Below, piece by piece: positions 48,984 through 57,975 of a stretch of DNA of 64,000 nucleotides. The notes under the pieces were generated by a model. The model saw only the letters and a list, made by a program, of their open reading frames with translations, made no database searches and had not been told where the DNA came from. The DNA is from Undibacterium paludis (GTDB lineage Bacteria; Pseudomonadota; Gammaproteobacteria; Burkholderiales; Burkholderiaceae_D). The number at the start of each line of letters is the position of its first letter. The stretch's first letter is position 1. A program made the translations under genes and the position numbers. The stretch lies in assembly GCF_022568815.1 (NCBI RefSeq), contig NZ_JAKZHX010000001.1, forward strand, positions 310,001 through 374,000, written 5' to 3'.

Positions 48984-50140
48984 CACGCTGCCTTTTGACT
49001 GGTTGGTTCTGCGGCCTTTTCTTCCGCTCCGGTTTCGTTGCCCTGCTCTTCCAGCCTGGCATTGATGGCTGTGCGCAGGCTGCGCAAGACATTCAATTCT
49101 GACTGGAAGTCAACATAGTGCGGTAATTTCAGATGTTGCACAAAACCTGATGCCTCGACATTGTCGGCATGGTAGAGAACGAATTCTTCCATTTGCGCCG
49201 GTGCGGTAATTTCCTCCTTCAGCTCCGGCGCACGCAGCGCGCGATCAACGATGCCCATGGCCATGGCCTTGCGTTCACCATGACCAAAGCTCAGTCCATA
49301 GCCGCGGGTAAATTTCGGCGCTTCGGTTTGCGAACCGATAAACTGGTTAACCATCTGGCATTCAGTCAGTTCTATCTCGCCTATGTCGATGGCAAAACCA
49401 AGCTCTTCCGGCACGACTTCGACAGCCACCTTGCCATAACGGATTTCGCCTGCAAAAGGATGGTTGCGGGCATAGCCGCGCTGGGTCGAATACGCCAGCG
49501 CCAGCAGGAAGCCTTCATCGCCACGGGCCAGGCTTTGCAGCCGCAGGGCGCGACTGGCAGGGAATTGCAGAGGTTCGCGGGTCAGGTCGAAAGGCTCAGG
49601 ATCGCCTTCCGGTATCAGCTCATGTTCGATCAAACCTTCCTGGTTAAGAAAATCCAGCACACGCGGGCAGGTTTCTGCCTCTTTACCATCGACGACCGAC
49701 GCTGGCATGGATTCGGCCACATTCGTCATCGCCTGCGCCGCCAGGGAGAAATCGAGCAGGCGCTGGGTATAGTCATACGTGGCGCCAAGCACCTGACCAC
49801 CTGGCACGTCCTTGAAAGTGGCTGAAATACGTCTTTGTATCAGCATTTTCGACGTATCGACAGGTACGGTCGCCAGCAGGCGCGGCAAAGTAGTGCGGTA
49901 AGCACGCAGCAAGAAAATCGCTTCTATCAAGTCACCACTGGCCTGCTTGATGGCGAGGGCAGCCAGGTCCTTGTCATACAGCGATGCCTCACTCATCACG
50001 CGGGCAACGGCCAGCGACATCTGTTCACGGATCTGGGCTATGCTCAATTCTGGTATACCGGTATCACCACGACGCATTTTTGCCAGCGCCAGATAGGATG
50101 CGGCGATCGCTTTTTCACCACCTTTTACAGCTACATACAT
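48983..50140 (-). CDS. phnI: C-P lyase core subunit PhnI
   Basis: The 385-residue subunit is the nucleosidase that, with PhnG, PhnH and PhnL, replaces adenine of ATP with phosphonate. It starts MYVAVKGGEKAIAASYLALAK and contains QIREQMSLAVARVMSEA, GYGLSFGHGERKAMAMGIVD and NVEASGFVQHLKLPHYVDF, all typical. Its start overlaps phnH by ten bases. The alanine/glutamate-rich tail extends past the usual end by about 20 residues. Confidence 0.93.
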   Translation of the reverse strand: MYVAVKGGEKAIAASYLALAKMRRGDTGIPELSIAQIREQMSLAVARVMSEASLYDKDLAALAIKQASGDLIEAIFLLRAYRTTLPRLLATVPVDTSKMLIQRRISATFKDVPGGQVLGATYDYTQRLLDFSLAAQAMTNVAESMPASVVDGKEAETCPRVLDFLNQEGLIEHELIPEGDPEPFDLTREPLQFPASRALRLQSLARGDEGFLLALAYSTQRGYARNHPFAGEIRYGKVAVEVVPEELGFAIDIGEIELTECQMVNQFIGSQTEAPKFTRGYGLSFGHGERKAMAMGIVDRALRAPELKEEITAPAQMEEFVLYHADNVEASGFVQHLKLPHYVDFQSELNVLRSLRTAINARLEEQGNETGAEEKAAEPTSQKAA

Positions 50141-50781
50141 AGAGGCTCCTGCACTTTTCCAGCCCGCAGTTCTTCCTGCAGGCGGCTGGTACGAGGCAAG
50201 CCGAGTACCCTGTCACCACAGCAGAAAATCACATCAACGCCTTGAGGGAAAGACTGGTGATTCTGGCGCCATTTGCTGACAAAGTCTGCCGGCAGGCCGC
50301 TCACACGAAAACTGGTTTTATCCTTGATACCGGGACCACTGAGCCAGCATTGCGGGCCATTATCCAGGTCATCGACCTGTATCAGCAAAGTCGCTGACTT
50401 GTCGGGGTAAGTCATGCTGCCCTGGGCGTAGACATCCAGGTCAAGGTGTTCAGGCATGCCGCGCAAGACAGCAAAATTCGCCTGTGACTTATCTCCCACC
50501 AGAGGCAAGCCACAATGGAAGCGCAGATAGGAACGTACCGCATCATTGTCGAGTTCGGGCGCCAGCCATGCCGTGGTTTCAAAGTCCATCAGGGCAAGAC
50601 AACTGGCAGCCGTTGCCATATGCAGAGGGGGAGGCGCTTTCAGCTCAACCATAAGGCGTTGTATGCTACCCGGTTCAGACAAGGCCTTGAGCAAACTGCG
50701 AAACACCAGTTGCGCATCCTGCACAGTGTCGTTCCAGGCGGGTAACATATTTTTCAATCCCTGATCATGGGGGAAACTCAT
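50131..50781 (-). CDS. phnH: C-P lyase core subunit PhnH
   Basis: The 216-residue protein is a non-catalytic core subunit of the PhnGHIJ complex. It contains FRSLLKALSEPGSIQRL and AALLIQV-like and GPGIKDKTSFRVSGL segments typical of PhnH, plus FPQGVDVIFCCGDRVLGLPRTSR near the C-terminus. It overlaps phnG by four bases (ATGA) upstream and phnI downstream. Confidence 0.9.
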   Translation of the reverse strand: MSFPHDQGLKNMLPAWNDTVQDAQLVFRSLLKALSEPGSIQRLMVELKAPPPLHMATAASCLALMDFETTAWLAPELDNDAVRSYLRFHCGLPLVGDKSQANFAVLRGMPEHLDLDVYAQGSMTYPDKSATLLIQVDDLDNGPQCWLSGPGIKDKTSFRVSGLPADFVSKWRQNHQSFPQGVDVIFCCGDRVLGLPRTSRLQEELRAGKVQEPLCM

Positions 50782-51269
50782 GTATCTTCTCCTCTTACCA
50801 TGGTCATGAATTCGACCCTGGTCGCTTGTGCCTGTGCTCTTGAATAAGCTTCTTGCCTGTCCAGAAATTCTTTCAGCGGCTTGATGATTTTTTCTTCCAC
50901 TCTTGCCCTGGCGTCGCCCTGCATCAAGGCATCAAAAATGGCTGCCCATTCAGCATGACGGGCGTCACGGCCCGCTACATAGGCAACACCGGTTTCACCG
51001 GTATCAAGCCGTAATGCACAACGTGTCAGCGACATTTCTCCAAGATTGAACTGGGCGCCGCTGCCACCAGCTCTCGCCCTGACCATGGCCAAGCCGGTTT
51101 CTGGTTTTCTCAACCACAGGTAACCTGGCAAATCACCAAACTCCTGCACACTGGCTGCCAGGTTTGCGGAAGGGATTTTAGCCAGGACAGACATCCAGCC
51201 AGCCCTTTCCTGCTGAGCGGGATTGGTGTCTTGAGTGGCACTTGACTTCGGACTTTGATCTGCGTTCAT
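50778..51269 (-). CDS. phnG: C-P lyase core subunit PhnG
   Basis: The 163-residue protein starts the C-P lyase operon. RPETGLAMVRARAGGSGAQFNLGEM and CALRLDTGETGVAYVAGRDARHAEWAAIFDAL contain the PhnG family core. The first 25 residues are polar and probably disordered. It is divergent from the second PhnM gene across 132 bp, which contains direct repeats of TGACAT/TGTCA type. Confidence 0.9.
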   Translation of the reverse strand: MNADQSPKSSATQDTNPAQQERAGWMSVLAKIPSANLAASVQEFGDLPGYLWLRKPETGLAMVRARAGGSGAQFNLGEMSLTRCALRLDTGETGVAYVAGRDARHAEWAAIFDALMQGDARARVEEKIIKPLKEFLDRQEAYSRAQAQATRVEFMTMVRGEDT

Positions 51270-51304
51270 GGTGCAACATTACAGCAGCATTAAATGAAGT
51301 CTTG

Positions 51305-51370
51305 ATGACATCCTTGTTGACATCAGGTGAAGTTTTCAACATGTCAATTTCCAGTCATATTTACTGTTTA
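51305..51370. promoter_or_regulatory. Candidate regulatory repeats in the phnG/phnM2 divergent region
   Basis: ATGACAT (51305-51311) and TTGACAT (51317-51323) are spaced 12 bp; CAGTCAT (51352-51358) and CTGTTTA (51364-51370) are also spaced 12 bp. They resemble Pho-box half-sites (CTGTCAT type), but the canonical spacing is 11 bp, so PhoB control is possible rather than shown. The region probably holds divergent promoters for both operons. Confidence 0.3.
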
Positions 51371-51401
51371 AGATGAACTGACATCATCAGGAAAGCCGAC
51401 A

Positions 51402-52610
51402 ATGGAAACGCATATTTCAATTCAGGGTGGCAAACACTTGCGGCAAGACAGTCATGCGCTTCCATACTGGGCTGAAGACAGCATGCATCTGCACGCTGAT
51501 GGCATCACCCATACCGGCAAGGCTGGTTTCTTGCACGCTGGCAAGAACCCGGTATTCGATGCCGAAGGTTTGCTGGTGTTGCCTGGCCTGGTTGATATCC
51601 ATGGCGATGCCTTTGAGCGTCAGTTACAGCCGCGTCCAGCCACCAGCTTTGCCTATGATATTGCGTTTGCCGATACAGACAGGCAATTGATAACCAATGG
51701 CATTACCACCGCTTGCCATGGTCTGACATTTTCCTGGGAAGGCGGTTTGCGTGGCCGTGAAGCAGCACTGTCCACCATAGAACAGGTGGCAAGGCAAAAA
51801 GCCAGTGTACATGCTGATCACCGTATCCATCTGCGTTTTGAAAATCATCATATCGATGGTTTGCATGATGCCCTTTCCTGGATAGAGTCTGGCATCGTTG
51901 ATTTTTTCGCCTTCAATGAGCACTTGCCATCGATATTGAAAAAAAGCACTGTGCCTGAGAAACTGGCCAGCTATGCTGAACGCGCCCGTTGCGATGTTGC
52001 CAGTTTTCTCGAGCGTCTGCACAGGGCACAGGCGCGCTCCACCAAAGTTGCGCAGGCAATCACACAACTGGCAGCTGCCTGCCGTACGCATGGCATCGCC
52101 ATGGCTTCGCATGATGATGAAAGCCGTACTGACCGTGAACGCTTCCAGTCCCTGGGGGTCGATGTCAGTGAATTTCCCAAGACAGAGGAAGCATTGCAAG
52201 CCGCCGAAGCCCTGGGTAATCATGTGATCATGGGCGCGCCAAATATCCTGCTTGGTGGCAGCCATTGCGGTGGCTTGTCAGCCAGCGATGCCGTGCGCCG
52301 CGGCCTGTGCGACATACTGGCTTCAGATTACTACTACCCGGCAATGTTGCATGCGCCGTTTCGCCTGGAACAGGACGCTGTCTGCAGCCTGGAGCGCGCC
52401 TGGCAGCTGGTGTCTTATAACCCGGCACAGGTATTGGGTCTGCATGATCGCGGGCAGCTTGCCAGCAACCTGCGTGCCGATCTGATCATGGTGGAAAGAC
52501 AAACCGATGGCAGCCCACGCCTGATTGCCACCATCGCTGCCGGTAAACTGGTATTTTGCGCTGAACCTGAGCGTTTGCGCTACATGCCACACCTGGAAAT
52601 GGCTGCATAA
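51402..52610 (+). CDS. Second PhnM-like amidohydrolase
   Basis: The 402-residue protein is a paralogue of PhnM. Instead of the canonical ELHTDNLEKHLMPRP it has DIHGDAFERQLQPRP (H67), and later HADHRIHLRFE, ASHDDES and MGAPNILLGGSHCGG, so the metal centre is complete. It overlaps by one base the DUF1045-PhnN fusion and is divergent from phnG. It may trim alternative ribosyl-phosphonate triphosphates, or be the main enzyme; this cannot be read from sequence. Confidence 0.85.
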   Translation: METHISIQGGKHLRQDSHALPYWAEDSMHLHADGITHTGKAGFLHAGKNPVFDAEGLLVLPGLVDIHGDAFERQLQPRPATSFAYDIAFADTDRQLITNGITTACHGLTFSWEGGLRGREAALSTIEQVARQKASVHADHRIHLRFENHHIDGLHDALSWIESGIVDFFAFNEHLPSILKKSTVPEKLASYAERARCDVASFLERLHRAQARSTKVAQAITQLAAACRTHGIAMASHDDESRTDRERFQSLGVDVSEFPKTEEALQAAEALGNHVIMGAPNILLGGSHCGGLSASDAVRRGLCDILASDYYYPAMLHAPFRLEQDAVCSLERAWQLVSYNPAQVLGLHDRGQLASNLRADLIMVERQTDGSPRLIATIAAGKLVFCAEPERLRYMPHLEMAA

Positions 52611-53875
52611 TGCGTTATGCCCTGTATTTCTCCCCCGCGCCCGATAGTCCATGGTGGCAAGCTGGCGCCAGCTGGCTGGGCCGCGACCCCATGCATGCCG
52701 GCAAAATCCAGCAGGGCCATATCCCCGGTGTGCCTGATATCCTGTTATCCGGGCTGACGGCTGAAGCGCGTCGTTATGGCTTCCATGCCACCCTGAAAGC
52801 ACCATTCAATTTGCTCGAAGGTTTTCACGAAGCAGATCTGATCAGCATGGCGAATGCCTTTGCCAGACTCCAGCCTGTCATCAGCATCTCTGAATTGCAG
52901 ATACGCATGATGGGTGATTTCCTGGCCTTGCGGCCACATGGCAATGAAGCTGAAATCAATGCCCTGGCCATGCGCTGCGTCAGCTTTTTTGACATGCTGC
53001 GCAGCGCCCCTGATGCTGCCTATCTGGCAAAGCGCCGCCATGCAGGCCTTAGCGCCAGACAGGAAAGCCTGTTGCAACAATGGGGTTACCCTTACACTGA
53101 AGAAGAATACCGCTTCCACCTGACGCTGAGCGACGACCTGAGCGACACCGATGCCGATCTGCACTATGCCTTGCGCAAGGCTGCCGAACATCAATTTGGC
53201 AAATTGATGGAAGTCGCACCATTGGCGATCGATGCATTGACGATATTCAGGGAAGAGCGTCCAGGCCTGCCATTCAATTTCTGGATGCGCTTCCCTTTCC
53301 AGGCAAAATTCCAGCAAAAGACCTTGCCTGCCAGCGGCCGCCTGTTCTTCGTGGTTGGCCCTTCCGGCGCCGGCAAGGATACGCTCTTGCAATGGGTCAG
53401 GGATAATCTGCCTGCCAATGCCGAACTGGACTTTGCGCAAAGGACAATTACCCGCCCTGCCCATGACAGCGAGGGACATGAAGCACTGAGCCAGGAAGCC
53501 TACTGGCAGGCCGCAGCCGCCGGTCATTTTTGCATGCAATGGCAGGCCAATGGGCTGTGTTACGGCATACGCCGGCATATCGAGGTCAAGCTGAAATGCG
53601 GCCATGATGTCATCGTCAATGGTTCACGCGAATACCTGCCCCAGTTGAAACAATTATTCCCTGACGCGAAAATCATCTGGATCATGGCAGACCCGGAACA
53701 GATCAGGCAAAGGATGGAAAAACGCCAGCGCGAATCGGGCGCCGCCTTACTGAATCGCATAGACAGGGGTTTGAAATTCTCTGTTCCTGAAGACCAGAAC
53801 ATCATCTGCATAGACAATAGCGGGGCAATCCATATAGCCGGCCAGAAACTGCTGAAGATACTGACTCAGGATTAA
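52610..53875 (+). CDS. phnN: DUF1045 (2H phosphoesterase-like) fused to PhnN ribose 1,5-bisphosphokinase
   Basis: The 421-residue protein joins two domains. Residues about 1-228 are a DUF1045 domain with the paired HxT motifs of 2H phosphoesterases (FHAT at H59, FHLT at H170). Residues about 243-421 are PhnN, with the P-loop GPSGAGKD (250-257). PhnN phosphorylates ribose 1,5-bisphosphate to PRPP. 2H enzymes hydrolyse cyclic phosphates, and no phnP gene is present, so the first domain may open the cyclic phosphate made by C-P lyase before PhnN acts (inference). It follows the second PhnM gene directly. Confidence 0.85.
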   Translation: MRYALYFSPAPDSPWWQAGASWLGRDPMHAGKIQQGHIPGVPDILLSGLTAEARRYGFHATLKAPFNLLEGFHEADLISMANAFARLQPVISISELQIRMMGDFLALRPHGNEAEINALAMRCVSFFDMLRSAPDAAYLAKRRHAGLSARQESLLQQWGYPYTEEEYRFHLTLSDDLSDTDADLHYALRKAAEHQFGKLMEVAPLAIDALTIFREERPGLPFNFWMRFPFQAKFQQKTLPASGRLFFVVGPSGAGKDTLLQWVRDNLPANAELDFAQRTITRPAHDSEGHEALSQEAYWQAAAAGHFCMQWQANGLCYGIRRHIEVKLKCGHDVIVNGSREYLPQLKQLFPDAKIIWIMADPEQIRQRMEKRQRESGAALLNRIDRGLKFSVPEDQNIICIDNSGAIHIAGQKLLKILTQD

Positions 53876-53948
53876 GCCGTTTTCCGACGTGTGGGAATGA
53901 CTTCTCTCAAATAGCCTGGCTCTGGGCAATCTGAATTTGAATTAAATG

Positions 53949-54527
53949 TCACGCAGCTGCGGACTGTTCCGAGCGCACATGCCGGCTATATTTTTCCATC
54001 AAGGCAATCAGTGTATCAAGTGCTGGCATCTCTGCATCGACCAGTTTTGCAGCATCATCCCACAGACGCAGGCGTACGGCGTCTTCTGCATAATGCTGCT
54101 CCATGAATTCTGTTGCCTGTGCGACAGAGTAAGGGCCACCCTGCCAGATCAGGCTGCGCTGCGATGCCGGTGACAGACCTGACCAGTACAGGGGATCTGC
54201 CGCACACAGATAACGCTTGGCGTCCACATGCAGGCGTATTGGGCCGGTCACATCATGATCAAACAGGTCTGCCAGCAATTCTGCAGCGAATTCACCATGC
54301 GGGAAAGTCTCATCGGTCTCGCCATCCGCCAGATGCGCTATATCGTGCAGCAGGGCTGCAATGATCATGGCATCGGATGCCTGCTCTGCCATGGCCAGAC
54401 CGGCGCATTGCAGGGCATGTTCAAGCTGGGTGATCGTTTCACCGCCATAACAACCGCCAGCCCGGGTTTGCAACCAGTCGATGACGGTAGGCAGATCAAG
54501 GCGCTGGACAGGATGGCGAGTATGCAT
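53949..54527 (-). CDS. PhnZ-like HD-domain protein of phosphonate operons
   Basis: The 192-residue HD-domain protein carries a Y-x-x-E pair (Y27, E30) in CYGGETITQLEHALQ, then H37, HD at H61-D62 with H65, PHGE at H77 and H100/K104 in RLHVDAKRY. This set matches the mixed-valence di-iron oxygenase PhnZ, in which the Tyr/Glu pair is part of the active site. PhnZ splits hydroxylated 2-aminoethylphosphonate. The family associated with C-P lyase clusters has no proven substrate. It lies 31 bp after phnE. Confidence 0.8.
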   Translation of the reverse strand: MHTRHPVQRLDLPTVIDWLQTRAGGCYGGETITQLEHALQCAGLAMAEQASDAMIIAALLHDIAHLADGETDETFPHGEFAAELLADLFDHDVTGPIRLHVDAKRYLCAADPLYWSGLSPASQRSLIWQGGPYSVAQATEFMEQHYAEDAVRLRLWDDAAKLVDAEMPALDTLIALMEKYSRHVRSEQSAAA

Positions 54528-54558
54528 GGCGATGTATTCAATAAAGATAATGATGAAC

Positions 54559-55368
54559 TCAAATGAAGATTTTCCTGAGTCGGGAAGACAAGACGTCGAT
54601 GATACTGACGGTCACGACTATCATCAACAAGACGGCGCAGGTTTGCGCATATTGGAAAGCGCGTATGACTTCCCACAGGATGACACCTATGCCGCCCGCA
54701 CCGACCATGCCAACCACGGTAGCCGAGCGCACATTTGATTCGAAACGATACAGGGTGAAAGATATCCACAAAGGCATCACTTGTGGCAATACTCCATAGA
54801 CAATTTCTTCCAGCGCATGGGCGCCGGTGGCGCGTATGCCTTCCACAGGCTGCGGGTCTATGGCCTCTACCGCTTCGGAAAACAATTTCGACAAAATGCC
54901 TGTAGTATGCACGAACAGGGCGAGCACACCGGCAAATGGCCCCAGGCCCACCGCCACCACGAACAGCATGGCAAACACCATTTCATTGATGGCACGAGCA
55001 GCATCCATCAGGCGACGCACAGGCTGACTGACCCAGGCTGGTGCGATATTGGAAGAACTGAGCAAACCCAGGGGGATCGCGCAAACCACCGCCAGGGCAG
55101 TACCCCAGGCGGCGATCTGCAAGGTCACCAGCAGCTCTTGCAGGTAAATACGCCATTCGTGGAAGTCTGGCGGAAAAAAGCTGGCCACATAAGTCACCAT
55201 ATTGCCGCTGTCACGTAACAATTCAAGAGGGCGCATATCTGCTCCCGTCCATGACATGGCGAGTATAGCCAGGACGATGCCCCAGACCAGTAATTTGCCG
55301 GTATCACGCCCGGGTGCTGCAGGCAAGTTCATGACGGTTTGCGGACGAGTTGCTGGTGTACTGTTCAT
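54559..55368 (-). CDS. phnE: Phosphonate ABC transporter permease PhnE
   Basis: The 269-residue inner-membrane permease has an N-terminal membrane segment and a cluster of helices with the cytoplasmic EAA-like loop ([21 protein letters not shown]), typical of PhnE. It forms the channel for PhnD-delivered phosphonates. ATG 55366-55368 is used; a TTG at 55386 lies inside phnD. It follows phnD with a four-base gap. Confidence 0.9.
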   Translation of the reverse strand: MNSTPATRPQTVMNLPAAPGRDTGKLLVWGIVLAILAMSWTGADMRPLELLRDSGNMVTYVASFFPPDFHEWRIYLQELLVTLQIAAWGTALAVVCAIPLGLLSSSNIAPAWVSQPVRRLMDAARAINEMVFAMLFVVAVGLGPFAGVLALFVHTTGILSKLFSEAVEAIDPQPVEGIRATGAHALEEIVYGVLPQVMPLWISFTLYRFESNVRSATVVGMVGAGGIGVILWEVIRAFQYAQTCAVLLMIVVTVSIIDVLSSRLRKIFI

Positions 55369-55372
55369 GCTG

Positions 55373-56353
55373 TCAGGACTTGCCAATATCGTTCAGCTTG
55401 CGATTGATGTCGTCAAGCCTGGCTTTCTTTTCGTCAGCGTTCAAAGCCACATCTGCCTCGATCTTGATTTTTTCCTTGAACAATTCGAGCTGGCGTATCG
55501 GTTTTAACTGTGCATTGGAAGATTCCTGGAAACCACCCAAGGTCAGTTTTGCCAACTGCGTTTTTTCACGTGCGGCATCGGTGCCATTCTTGCCATAGCT
55601 GACAAAGAAATCCTTGATCTTGTTTTTCACGTCGGCAGGCAAGTCCTTGCGCCACACCAGTGGGTCAGCCGCGATCAGGGGAGATTTCCAGACCTGACGC
55701 AATTGGCTCGCCATTTCCGGCTGGCGTGCCTTGATGCGGTCAAGCACGTCAGAACTGTGCACCGCGGCGTCGACTTGTTTGTTGGCAACGGCCAGTATAT
55801 TTGCCTCATGGTTGGCGCCACGAACTGTCTTGAAAGCAGTCTTGGGATTGATATTGTTTTGTGCAAACACATAATAACTGGGCACCAGGAAGCCAGATGT
55901 GGAGTTAGGATCGCCTATGCCAAAATTGAGATTCCTGGCATTTTTCAAAACGTCGTCCAGTGTCTGATAAGGACTATCTTTATGCACAGAGATCATGCTG
56001 TAGTAACCAAGCGTGCCATCCGCATTAACGGTTTGTGCAAATACTTCTGCACTGGAACGGTCAACAGCTTCAATGGCTGATTTGTTACCTACCCAGGCGA
56101 ATTGCACTTTGTTGAAGCGCATGCCTTCGATCACGCCGGCATAGTCAGGGGCAAAGAAGGCATTGATCTTGATGCCGAGCTTTTTGCTCATGTCGTCGAG
56201 CACGGGCTGCCAGTCCTGTTTCAGGTTTTGTGATGATTCCGTGGAGATAATGCCAAAGTTCAGCGTCTTGACTGCCTCATCTGCCGTCACGCTTGCAGCA
56301 GATGCCGCCATCGCCAGACCCAGTGAGAAATTGAGCATGAATTGTCGAAACAT
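55373..56353 (-). CDS. phnD: Phosphonate-binding periplasmic protein PhnD
   Basis: The 326-residue protein has a signal peptide (about 1-25, [12 protein letters not shown]) and a type-II binding fold with [45 protein letters not shown] and [19 protein letters not shown], the typical phosphonate-binding features. ATG 56351-56353 follows AGGAG at good spacing; codons further upstream do not form a signal peptide. It lies between phnC and phnE. Confidence 0.92.
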   Translation of the reverse strand: MFRQFMLNFSLGLAMAASAASVTADEAVKTLNFGIISTESSQNLKQDWQPVLDDMSKKLGIKINAFFAPDYAGVIEGMRFNKVQFAWVGNKSAIEAVDRSSAEVFAQTVNADGTLGYYSMISVHKDSPYQTLDDVLKNARNLNFGIGDPNSTSGFLVPSYYVFAQNNINPKTAFKTVRGANHEANILAVANKQVDAAVHSSDVLDRIKARQPEMASQLRQVWKSPLIAADPLVWRKDLPADVKNKIKDFFVSYGKNGTDAAREKTQLAKLTLGGFQESSNAQLKPIRQLELFKEKIKIEADVALNADEKKARLDDINRKLNDIGKS

Positions 56354-56381
56354 GGGAATACTCCTGATGCGAAAAGAAAAC

Positions 56382-57227
56382 TCAGGCGGCAGCCGCAAGA
56401 GTGGGGAGGGAAATGGTCTCGGCGGCAATGCTGTCGTGACCGGTTTTTACAGGTGCCGGGCTCAGTAGTTCTTCTGCTTCAGCACCATACAAGTCGCGCA
56501 GCATGGGTATGCTCAGTTCGCTGGACGGACCGTCATACACGACGCGCCCACGCGACAAGGCCACGGTACGCGGGCAAAAACGCAGGGCGATATCAACCTG
56601 GTGCAATGACACCAGTACTGTCGTACCATCCTGTCGGTTCAAATCAGCCAGGGTCTGCATGACACGACGTGCAGATTCAGGATCCAGCGAAGCGATCGGC
56701 TCATCCGCCAGTATCACCCTGGCTTGCTGGACGATGGTGCGGGCAATCGCCGCCCTTTGCTGCTGGCCGCCAGACAAGGCAGATGCACGTTTGTAGGCAT
56801 GCTCGGCAATACCTACCCGTGCCAGTGCCGCCATGCCCAGGGCTTTTTCTTCACGGGTAAAAATGCGCAGGCAACTGCGCCACAGGGGGATGCGGGCGAT
56901 GCCGCCTGTCAACACATTGGTCAGGACAGGCAGGCGTCCGACCAGGTTGAATTGCTGGAAAACAAAACCAATTTGCGAACGCAAGCGACGTATATGCTTG
57001 CCGGCAACACCGTTTGCCTGCACGATCTGTTCACCCACCCTGATGTCATTCTTATTGTTGTCTGCCGTGATCAGGGCAGAGATATGGCGCAACAGGGTAG
57101 ATTTGCCAGAACCGGAAGCACCGATAAGGGCCACCATTTCACCGGGTGCAAACTGCAACTCAATATTGTCGAGCGCCTGATAGCCGCCTTTGAAGGTTTT
57201 GGAAATGCCATTGATTTCTATCTTCAT
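56382..57227 (-). CDS. phnC: Phosphonate ABC transporter ATPase PhnC
   Basis: The 281-residue ATPase has Walker A ([14 protein letters not shown]), signature ([15 protein letters not shown]) and Walker B ([17 protein letters not shown]). It begins [21 protein letters not shown]. With PhnD and PhnE it imports phosphonates. It is the first gene of the phnCDE-HD transcript, with a Pho-box-like sequence 69 bp upstream. Confidence 0.92.
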   Translation of the reverse strand: MKIEINGISKTFKGGYQALDNIELQFAPGEMVALIGASGSGKSTLLRHISALITADNNKNDIRVGEQIVQANGVAGKHIRRLRSQIGFVFQQFNLVGRLPVLTNVLTGGIARIPLWRSCLRIFTREEKALGMAALARVGIAEHAYKRASALSGGQQQRAAIARTIVQQARVILADEPIASLDPESARRVMQTLADLNRQDGTTVLVSLHQVDIALRFCPRTVALSRGRVVYDGPSSELSIPMLRDLYGAEAEELLSPAPVKTGHDSIAAETISLPTLAAAA

Positions 57228-57295
57228 TGCCTGCGCCCCATTTGTCCAGGATTGAACTCATCCACGGGAGTATTAGGCAGGAATATGTCAGGCGT

Positions 57296-57313
57296 ATGAA
57301 AGCCAGATTACAG
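57296..57313 (-). promoter_or_regulatory. Candidate Pho box upstream of phnC
   Basis: The minus strand reads CTGTAATCTGGCTTTCAT. It has two seven-base half-sites with the canonical four-base spacer, each matching CTGTCAT at six of seven positions. The position about 69 bp before phnC fits PhoB activation under phosphate starvation. No binding evidence is available. Confidence 0.45.
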
Positions 57314-57402
57314 GATGATGAAACAGCATGTAAAGTTGAAATGGCGGGCAATCGTCTGACCGGTCCGCCATTTCTTTTCAAAACTTGATGATAAAAATCA
57401 AC

Positions 57403-57819
57403 TCAGGCTTTTCTGCCATCGAGGCTCCAGCCACCGCTGCCATGTATCAATACATACAAAAGACCACCGGCCATGGAGATATTTTTCATGAAATGTATCA
57501 TCTGGTTTTGCGCCTGCTCGGCAGGTACGCCCCAGAAATGATGAAAGATAAGAGCCGCAGCCAGGGTGAACAGGATCATGGCTGCAGCGGCCCAGCGTGC
57601 CCGCCAGCCAATAATCACCATGATGCCACCGCCTAGTTCAACCGCGATGGCGGCAATGGCTGCCAGCGCCGGCAATGGCAAACCCTTGCTGGCGATATAG
57701 CCTACCGTCTGTTCAAAACCGGCAATTTTGCCGGCACCGGATGCCACGAAGATCAGGGCGATCAGTACACGGGCGATGAAGGAGCCGAAGACGGGCCCTA
57801 TGGTTTCTGCTTGTTTCAT
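57403..57819 (-). CDS. DoxX-family membrane protein
   Basis: The 138-residue protein has four hydrophobic helices and the DoxX/DoxD-like layout (FIARVLIALIFVASGAGKIAGF, then VELGGGIMVIIGWRARWAA, AAALIFHHFWGV and FMKNISMAGGLLYVLIHG). ATG 57817-57819 follows GAGGGAC. Members interact with superoxide dismutase or sulfur oxidation in some bacteria; here the role is unknown. It lies downstream of pirin on the same strand, separated by a palindromic element. Confidence 0.82.
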   Translation of the reverse strand: MKQAETIGPVFGSFIARVLIALIFVASGAGKIAGFEQTVGYIASKGLPLPALAAIAAIAVELGGGIMVIIGWRARWAAAAMILFTLAAALIFHHFWGVPAEQAQNQMIHFMKNISMAGGLLYVLIHGSGGWSLDGRKA

Positions 57820-57882
57820 TTTGTCCCTCAAATGTAAATTTTGATTCTGCTTAATCGACATGCTCTTGTGATCGCTGAATGC

Positions 57883-57975
57883 GTGTGGCGAGCGACGCCA
57901 GTTTGAGACAGGACACGCAGTCGTACTGTAAGTACGACGAACATCGCAGGCTCAAAACCGCGCCGCGCAGCAACT
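57883..57975. repeat. Palindromic intergenic element E between pirin and doxX
   Basis: The centre is GTCGTACT (57920-57927), a three-base spacer, and AGTACGAC (57931-57938), and the flanking arms are partly complementary (GCGACGCC...TTTGAG against GCGGCGCG...TTTTGAG). It begins at the pirin stop codon. The layout is like copy A (long palindrome centred on a GTACT/AGTAC core), but the AGAACC ends are absent, so this is a related or second family. Confidence 0.6.
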
